NCBI GenBank assembly: GCA_027596945.1
Contig: JADGJH010000642.1
Location: 1,582 to 15,781, forward strand
DNA from: Physocladia obscura
Lineage: Eukaryota; Chytridiomycota; Chytridiomycetes; Chytridiales; Chytriomycetaceae
Direction of reading: 5' to 3'
Length of the DNA stretch: 14,200 nucleotides
The first letter of the stretch is position 1, and every line of letters begins with the position of its first letter. Made by a program: the position numbers and the translations under genes. Below, one piece after another: positions 8,802-14,200 of this stretch. Under the pieces are notes generated by a model. That model did not search any database and was not told the DNA's origin. It worked only from the letters and a program-made list of their open reading frames with translations.

Positions 8802-9554
8802 ATGAACTCTTCACAAAACGAGTTTTTGTCACGGATTCAAGCACGAATTGAGAAGTTAGAGGCGACGGCGCTAAAGCTTACCAAGGAAGTGCGGTTGCTG
8901 GAGCAGCGGGCGTCAATGGAAGAAGCAGAGATTGAGATTGAAGTTCCGATGTCCACTAGTAATAATCACGCGGAAAGTGAAAGTCGCATCAGCAAGGGCA
9001 ATAGCGAGATTGGCGACAACGAAAGCGAATCCGAATACGAACAAAGACAGAGGAGAAAACGAAGAGCAACAATCCCGGAACGAACGAACAGCAGCAGCAG
9101 CAGCAATAACTACTCCAGCACCAGCCATAACAGTCGCTTAAACAATAATTATGCGGACAGCGAATATCGAACAGATATAGACAGTGGTAACAAAAACAAG
9201 AACAATAACCGGCCGTTGGTGTGTCCTTTTTTCAACCGTTTCGGCAATTGCCGTATCTCCACCTGTCACTTTAAACACGTATGTGTGCTGTGCGGCGATG
9301 ACCACGCGTTTCCTGATTGCTCACGACCAAAACAGCGCGCAATCATGAAAAAAAACACACGCTGCATCAACTGGTTGGTGAATGCCCAGTAACTGGTTTA
9401 ATATATAACCCATATAACGTAACTATTAAATTGACTGCTAAATTCAAGGAACTGTGGCTCCTGCTCAGAACCACGATGCAGATTTTCACATGAATGTCTC
9501 AACTGTGGCGACCGGACACATTATTCTTTCGACTGCTTTCAGGCGATTGAATGA
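8802..9554 (+). CDS. coiled-coil CCCH/CCHC zinc-finger protein, paralogue 2
   Basis: Second paralogue; 225 residues from two exons, 8802-9373 and 9449-9554. The intron 9374-9448 (75 nt, donor GTTGGTG, branch candidate TGCTAAAT, acceptor TTCAAG) is phase 2 and sits inside the second CCCH finger, recreating CINW-NCGSC. ATG 8802 is the first in frame. Order: coiled coil at 5-40 (IQARIEKLEATALKLTKEV), an acidic then basic linker (RQRRKRR at 82-88), a poly-Ser/Asn tract, then fingers CCCH C141-x8-C150-x4-C155-x3-H159; CCHC C161-x2-C164-x3-H168-x4-C173; CCCH C188-x7-C196-x4-C201-x3-H205; CCHC C207-x2-C210-x4-H215-x4-C220. Without splicing the protein would end at TAA 9390-9392, nine codons after the first Cys of finger 3, losing the second finger pair. 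Same architecture as its neighbours, hence tandem duplication. Function unknown; nucleic-acid binding inferred. Confidence 0.85.
9374..9448 (+). other. phase-2 intron inside the second CCCH finger of paralogue 2
   Basis: Removing 9374-9448 joins TG|G to make Trp, followed by Asn-Cys-Gly-Ser-Cys, and restores C-x7-C-x4-C-x3-H. The acceptor is AAG rather than the commoner CAG or TAG. The position matches the paralogue 3 intron exactly at codon and phase level. Confidence 0.78.
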
Positions 9555-9588
9555 AATCTCAATCCCTTTCAATCGATTGTGTTGATAA
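9555..9588 (+). other. 34-nt spacer between zinc-finger genes 2 and 3
   Basis: Only 34 nt from TGA 9552-9554 to ATG 9589, with no AATAAA. An in-frame TAA lies directly before the ATG, so gene 3 is not an extension of an upstream frame. Confidence 0.6.
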
Positions 9589-10052
9589 ATGATAACAAAA
9601 AAGTGTTCAAGAAATTCAATGGGAGAAAGTGAAGTTCTGATTGTCCAACATCTCACCCAGCGCGTCACATTCCTTGAACAGCAGGTGCGATTATTGATGA
9701 CTGAGCTGCGCGCCGGCCGGAGAAAGAGTGCAATCACCTCCATGTCGGGGCGTAGAAACACTGTCGGCATTGATTGCAGCTTACGTCACGCGTGTGCAGT
9801 TTGTTTGGACGCGCACACAATTGATATGTGCCCAAAAATTTGTTCTATGCGATACACAAAGTATTGTCTAAAATGGTATGTAAACAATGCGAGAGTGCGA
9901 TAGAGTGAGAAATTCATTGATGAACACATGACAGGAACTGCGGAACTTGCTCGAAAATGCAAATTTGCAATATGTCGCACCGTTGCTTTAATTGCGGTAA
10001 CTTAGGGCATGGAGCATTCGAATGTATACAAACTTATTTTCAATGGCTTTGA
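9589..10052 (+). CDS. coiled-coil zinc-finger protein, paralogue 3, first finger reduced
   Basis: Third and shortest paralogue; 134 residues from exons 9589-9875 and 9935-10052. The intron 9876-9934 (59 nt) has donor GTATGT and acceptor ATGACAG, phase 2, and recreates YCLKW-NCGTC, the same position as in paralogue 2. The coiled coil is at about 13-42 (VQHLTQRVTFLEQQVRLLMT). Next is IDCSLRHAC: the C-x3-H end of finger 1 (C63, H67) is kept, but its first two Cys are absent, so that CCCH finger cannot form normally. Remaining fingers: CCHC C69-x2-C72-x3-H76-x4-C81; CCCH C93-x7-C101-x5-C107-x3-H111; CCHC C113-x2-C116-x4-H121-x4-C126, the last a canonical zinc knuckle (CFNCGNLGHGAFEC). The long linker of the other two copies is nearly gone. 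M11 (9619) is an alternative start. It may be partly degenerate or specialised. Confidence 0.78.
9876..9934 (+). other. phase-2 intron inside the second CCCH finger of paralogue 3
   Basis: A GTATGT donor and ACAG acceptor. Removal joins TG|G (Trp) to Asn-Cys-Gly-Thr-Cys and completes C93-x7-C101-x5-C107-x3-H111. Retention would end the protein at TAG 9901-9903, nine codons after the Trp. Same codon and phase as in paralogue 2. Confidence 0.8.
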
Positions 10053-10127
10053 GACTCGATCGGAAATTAACGAATAGTTTTGTTTGGGTTGGAGAAAAAA
10101 AAAAGAAAAAAGGCTGAAAAACACAGA
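10053..10127 (+). promoter_or_regulatory. 75-nt gap upstream of zuotin
   Basis: The only spacer between zinc-finger gene 3 and the zuotin ATG at 10128. It contains a purine tract (gagaaaaaaaaaagaaaaaa, about 10092-10111) and no clear TATA box. The zuotin promoter must overlap the coding region of gene 3 or be shared with the cluster. Confidence 0.4.
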
Positions 10128-12197
10128 ATGAGTTTACCGCTTTCGTTTCTTCTTCCGCCGCCGCCCGCCAGTTGGGATTCTTCGACCGGCCATGATATCC
10201 GCGTGCATAAACGCATTGCGCCTGTCAAGGCGGGTATTGTCGAGCCCGTCGGGGCAGAGTTTCTGGCAGTGTTGCGTAGAAATAGATACAACCGCACGCT
10301 GACACAGGACTGGGAGCTGGAAAAGGCCCTAAAGGATTCCGCTGTCGATGGCGATGACGACTGGGTTGAAGAACCAGAAACTAAGGTATGCCAACACTGT
10401 AGTTTCTGTTTGCAAATGATTTGACATCGTTTTTCTTTTTTTCTTCACATCCAATAACAGGCTCTCCTTGCCTCCGATCCAAACAACTGGAAACACCAAG
10501 ATCACTACGCGATTCTTGGAATCTCTCGTCTCCGTTGGACCGCAACCGACGAACAAATAAAGAAAGCGTACAGAAAAAAAGTGCTGAAACACCACCCAGA
10601 CAAGAAGGCGGCAACAACTGGCAAAAAAGACGACGACGCGTATTTCAAATGTCTCCAGAAAGCCTGGGAAATCATGACTGACCCGGCTCTCCGTCGTCAA
10701 TGGGACTCGTGCGACCCCACATTCGACGACGACCTTCCAACTGCTGTCAAAAAGGGTTCGACGTTCTACGAAACTTTTGCGCCCGCCTTTGAAAAGGAAG
10801 CACGGTTCTCCAAAGATCCGGCCGTTCTTAGGGCCAATCTCGGCGACGACTCGTCCTCGCGCGAGGAAGTTGAAGCGTTCTACCAGCTTTGGATAAACTT
10901 TGATTCGTGGCGTACGTTTGAGTTTATGGATGAGGAAGAGGAAGGCGGGCTGAATAGCGACAAAAGTCGTGAAGCGAAGCGATACCTGGACAAGAAAAAC
11001 CGCGCAGCGAGATCGCGGTTGAAGAAGGAGGATAATCAACGTGTGATCAAGTTTATTGAGACAGCCATGAAACTAGATCCGCGTATTCAAAAAATTAAAG
11101 AAGAGGAACGCGCGGCACGGGAGGCAAAAAAATACGCACGTGAGAATGCTGGCAAGAAGGAAGCAGAGGATGCTGCGAAACGCGCTGCCGAAGTGAAAGC
11201 TGCTGAAGAAGCATCTGCAGCTGAAGAAAAGGAACGTCGCGACGTGGAAAAGAAGGAACGCGAGGCGCACAAGAAACTCGCTCGTAAAGCGCGTAATGCA
11301 ATAAAGGCAGTTTTCTCAGGTAACAACTTTTTCTTAGACGTCAAAGCGAAGCCTGCCGCGCTCGAAGAACAGCAGACGAAATTTGATGCGTTGATTGAAA
11401 CGCTTGAGCTTTGGCAGCTTGAAGAGTTCAAGGAACGATTGGATGATGCTGTTTCTGGTGGCATCGCGGCTCTTAACGCTGTTTTGATTAGCGAACACGA
11501 ACTCTTGAATAGTCGCAAAGAAGCTGAAGCCGCCGCCGCTGCCACTAAAGCCTCTGGTCGCAGCAATGCCAACTCTTCGGCAACCGCAGCCAAAAAAGCC
11601 AAGGCACCATGGTCAACCAAAGAAGTGTCAACTCTCGTCAAAGCCGTCAAAACCTTCCCTGGTGGAACAGTGTCTCGATGGGAGAAAGTAGCCGAATACG
11701 TTAACCTGCATGGCGTTGATTCTCCAGCAGACAGCAACGACCGCGGTCCCGACGAATGCATCAAAAAATCTAAAGAAATGCAGGACGCGTCTGTTGCCGA
11801 ACGTACGGCGTTGCAGTCAGCCGCTACCGAAGCTTCCAAGAAGAAAGACACGATGTTGAACGAGAAGCCAAGTGACCGTACGGAAGTTAATTCCGATTTG
11901 GCTACTCCTGCTGGTAGCGCTAAAGCCGCAAAACCGGCTGTTGCCAGTTCTACAACTGCCGGCGGTTTTGTGCTTCCTGAAAATGACATGTGGTCTGCCG
12001 CTCAACAAGCTGCTCTTGAAGAAGGACTGAAGAAGTACCCAGCCATCCAGTTTAATTCTGCGCCTGCGAAGAGATGGGAAGAGATTGCAAAGGAAGTTGA
12101 CGGAAAGAATGTCAAGGAAGTGAAGCAAAGAATGAAGGATCTTGCTGATGCGCTTGCTAAGAGTAAGAAGCCTGCTGGGAAGTCTGGAAAGAAGTGA
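10128..12197 (+). CDS. ZUO1: zuotin / DNAJC2 (MPP11) ribosome-associated J-protein
   Basis: J-protein of the ribosome-associated complex. It partners with an Ssz1-type Hsp70 near the tunnel exit and stimulates the ATPase of the chaperone that binds nascent chains. Exons 10128-10385 and 10461-12197 flank a 75-nt phase-0 intron (GTATGC...AATAACAG); the product is 664 residues. The N-terminus (1-86) is family-typical. The J-domain starts at about 100 (DHYAILGI), has helix II TDEQIKKAYRKKVLK and HPD at 131-133, and ends at WEIMTDPALRRQWDS. The zuotin homology region follows from about 185 (STFYETFAPAFEKEARFSK, then FYQLWINFDSWRTFEF). A Lys/Glu/Ala-rich charged helix at about 290-370 is the rRNA/ribosome-contact type segment. 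Two SANT/Myb repeats follow: APWSTKEVSTLVKAVKTFPG (from about 468) and DMWSAAQQAALEEGLKKYP (from about 595), ending in a basic tail. Budding yeast zuotin (433 residues) lacks the SANT pair; animal DNAJC2 has it. The start is the only ATG fitting exon 1. Confidence 0.97.
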
Positions 12198-12214
12198 TAA
12201 GGAAAGAAAAAAGC

Positions 12215-12225
12215 AATAAAATAAA
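12215..12225 (+). terminator. poly(A) signals of zuotin
   Basis: Overlapping AATAAA hexamers at 12215-12220 and 12220-12225, about 20 nt past the TGATAA double stop of zuotin. Good position and strand for polyadenylation. Confidence 0.6.
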
Positions 12226-13229
12226 TGTGTTGCGGATTTTAAAGTGTATTTTGACCCATTAAGAGAAAAGTTCATTATTCCGGTCAATTGACTATTCTCA
12301 TACAGCTATATCAAATATTTCTGCAAGCTGTTTCCACTAGAAGCTTTCATGAACATACAGGCAATTTTAAATATCTTACCATACTGGAACGACAATTTAG
12401 GATAACTGCAAAGACAAGAGCAATTGATATCTGTAAGAAAAGTGGTTAGTTTGGTCAATACAGATTTGGGTAGATTTTGCACTCTGTTGGCTGAAATAGC
12501 CGAAGTAACTGGAACCATGAGTTCAACTGCATTATATAGTATCTTTAACAGAAGTTACATGTACAACTTTGCCAGCAAAGTATTTTATAATAAAAAACTA
12601 GGCGCAATGACTGCATGCACTTGTTTGAAGTTTGGTCCTGATGAGGAGACTGCAGAACCATTATTAACAAGCATGAAAAAAGTATCATACAAGGTGCACA
12701 AGAGCCTTTATTATGAAATAAAAGTAATGCCATAGGAAAAAAAGAAGAACGCTTCTTTCACTGCTGCATTCTTATTTTTAATCCACTCATTAGTTCAGGT
12801 ATACAGATAGAATTTCTATACATTATTTCAAACAAAGGCAATCAGCAGCAATTATCAAATAGCTTGCACATGATTCATATCAATTTACAAACAAACACAC
12901 AAACAGAAATGGTTGAACAATAAATACAAATAAATGTATTATTACAATTTAAATTCAGGAAAAATTTCGAGACAAATAAAATTGGATAACAGACATCCCA
13001 GGCAGATTCACAAGGATGGCTTCCATAGCACCATAGAGGGTGCAGCTATCAGCCTGCTGAAATTTTCAGCAAAGATATGCTACCTTTTCATTTGCAGTTT
13101 GTTTTGTTTTCTCAAAAAAGAAGCGTCACAAGATATTTGGATTAGTAAAAACATGCATCTGCCCCTCAATATGTCTTGCACACAGAGTCTAAATCTGACA
13201 CCCATTTAAGTATTGGTTAATTTGGAGTT
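12226..13229. other. AT-rich downstream region with an unassigned ORF
   Basis: About 1 kb of AT-rich DNA. The longest frame is on plus up to TAG 12733-12735. Its first ATG is 12517, giving about 72 residues beginning MSSTALYSIFNRSYMYNFAS and ending SLYYEIKVMP. Part of it (ACTCLKFGPDEETAEPLLTS) looks less random than the flanks, but I recognise no family and see no splice partner or promoter. A second frame (12934-13209) is low-complexity. These could be relics of a mobile element or chance; I do not call a gene. Confidence 0.3.
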
Positions 13230-13520
13230 GGATGCTGACTGGCGAGAACCCCCATTTTGGGTCTTCTTTTTGTTGTGCAAGAAGGTTTGGAGTTTGGTTT
13301 CAACACTCCATATTGGGTTTAACATAAAGTGACTTTTGATTAGCACTTTGACACTCCATATTGGGTTTAGCGTAAAGCAACTTTTGATTAACACTTTGAC
13401 ACTCAACTGTAAGTTTTAACTTAAAACAGCTTCTGATTAGCACTTTGACCCTTCAATATGGGTTTAACTTAAAGCTGGATGCTCAGAACCAGCAAAGACT
13501 CCCATTTGGGTCTTTTTTTC
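13230..13520. repeat. 48-bp minisatellite (3.5 copies) framed by a direct repeat
   Basis: Core units at 13304-13351 (48 bp), 13352-13399 (48 bp), 13400-13448 (49 bp) and a partial copy at 13449-13475. Each full unit starts cactc and ends gatta(g/a)cactttga; the partial unit matches the middle part (atgggtttaacttaaag). Units 1 and 2 are nearly identical; unit 3 has drifted. On each side lies a related segment, ggatgct...gaacc...cccatttt-gggtctt followed by a T-run: 13230-13270 on the left and about 13476-13520 on the right. So a longer direct repeat frames the array. This looks like a repetitive-element end or satellite seed rather than a gene. Confidence 0.8.
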
Positions 13521-14200
13521 AATCCCAACCACCTCTAACATCATTTTCTATACCATTTTTCACACAAGCATTCTAACTCATTAATAATTCCAGTTTATCT
13601 GTGGTGAAAGCTTCCTTTAGTTATAAATATTGTGGGCACAGCACCAAATCCCAGATTTGTGCAAATAAAATCCCCTCTTTTGAGATCCCCCAAGTGTCTA
13701 CACCAATTTCACAGAGCATCAGCACCCAGAGCAACATTGCCCTTAAGTTAATTAACATATTTTCAACCCCTCTGACATATCAAACCCACAGAAATGACAG
13801 AACCCACTCAAAATCAGCCTTTGTCAAGCAGTCAAACATTAATTGGTGCAGTTGTTGAGATGCAAGAAGCTGTGGGTGTTTTCAACAACACACTTTCATT
13901 GTCTGTGTGCGACTCCATTGGCCAGAAAGCATCAACTCTCCCAGTCTTTTCAATTTCATCTACAAGGCTCTCAGAATTCAAAATATGTCTGCTGCAAAAA
14001 GTTAAACCCCATATTGTTGAAATCTGTATTACTTTGTGGTGGAGTGCATGAAATAAACCCAAAATATACCCTAACATCATTTTATTTCAATACACATAAA
14101 GAAATGATAAGTTTATTCTCTAAACATAGTAATATAACTTTCACAGTTTTGTTTATTATTTACAAATAAACACAAACTAATACCAAAGCTATAAAGTCAT
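13521..14200. other. AT-rich DNA with one weak ORF
   Basis: AT-rich to the window edge. An 85-codon frame from ATG 13794 (MTEPTQNQPLSSSQTLIGAV, ending ICITLWWSA at 14051) has a mixed composition and a true ATG, but no recognised domain. Overlapping frames on both strands are equally long. It could be an exon of a gene running off the right edge or chance. No RNA gene seen. Confidence 0.3.

Noticed and set aside
8747..8805. Fusion of zinc-finger genes 1 and 2 through a GTGAGT donor
   Set aside because: It would delete the last Cys of the fourth finger, and the available acceptor enters a frame that stops quickly.
11087..11989. 300-codon minus-strand ORF inside zuotin
   Set aside because: Ser/Ala/Phe-rich antisense shadow of the Lys/Glu/Ala-rich zuotin helix region.
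1..14200. tRNA, rRNA, CRISPR array or bacterial operon signals
   Set aside because: No T-arm or anticodon-arm pattern, no rRNA-like block, no regularly spaced short repeats; introns show the DNA is eukaryotic nuclear.

Overview
The window reads as nuclear DNA of a fungus, most likely an early-diverging (chytrid-type) one. Genes are fairly GC-balanced and sit in much more AT-rich spacers. They carry short spliceosomal introns (mostly 58-86 nt) with GTATG-type donors and, in one case, a perfect TACTAAC branch site. The gene set (AP-1 sigma adaptin, zuotin, a HET-domain protein, a WSC-like wall or sensor protein) is fungal. The zuotin keeps the two C-terminal SANT/Myb repeats that budding yeast lacks, which argues against a yeast. 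The phylum is inferred; there is no rRNA or mitochondrial marker.

Layout. (1) 1-730, plus: AP-1 clathrin adaptor sigma subunit, spliced, with its first short exon outside the left edge. (2) 1016-2580, minus, convergent to it: a HET-domain protein whose frame is interrupted by one TAG and then stays open for 112 more codons. (3) 2581-4447: about 1.9 kb of AT-rich DNA with an orphan ORF and a short tandem repeat. (4) 4448-5672, minus: a single-pass membrane protein with two WSC-like cysteine modules, a Ser/Thr-rich stalk and a proline-rich tail; its signal-peptide exon is probably upstream. (5) 5842-6705: AT-rich, no convincing gene. (6) 6706-7525, minus: a two-exon GNAT N-acetyltransferase. 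(7) 7526-7872: divergent intergenic region. (8) 7873-10052, plus: three tandem paralogues of a zinc-finger family I do not recognise. (9) 10128-12197, plus: zuotin/DNAJC2, complete, one intron. (10) 12198-14200: AT-rich DNA with a 48-bp minisatellite framed by a longer direct repeat and unassigned small ORFs.

The most interesting part is the zinc-finger cluster. Each protein pairs an N-terminal coiled coil with alternating CCCH and CCHC fingers (CCCH-CCHC-CCCH-CCHC). The full pattern in genes 2 and 3 appears only after removing a phase-2 intron at the same codon inside the second CCCH finger. The three genes and zuotin lie on one strand with gaps of only 38, 34 and 75 nt and no AATAAA in the first two gaps, so shared or polycistronic transcription is a real possibility. 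The function of the zinc-finger proteins is unknown; nucleic-acid binding is inferred from finger type.
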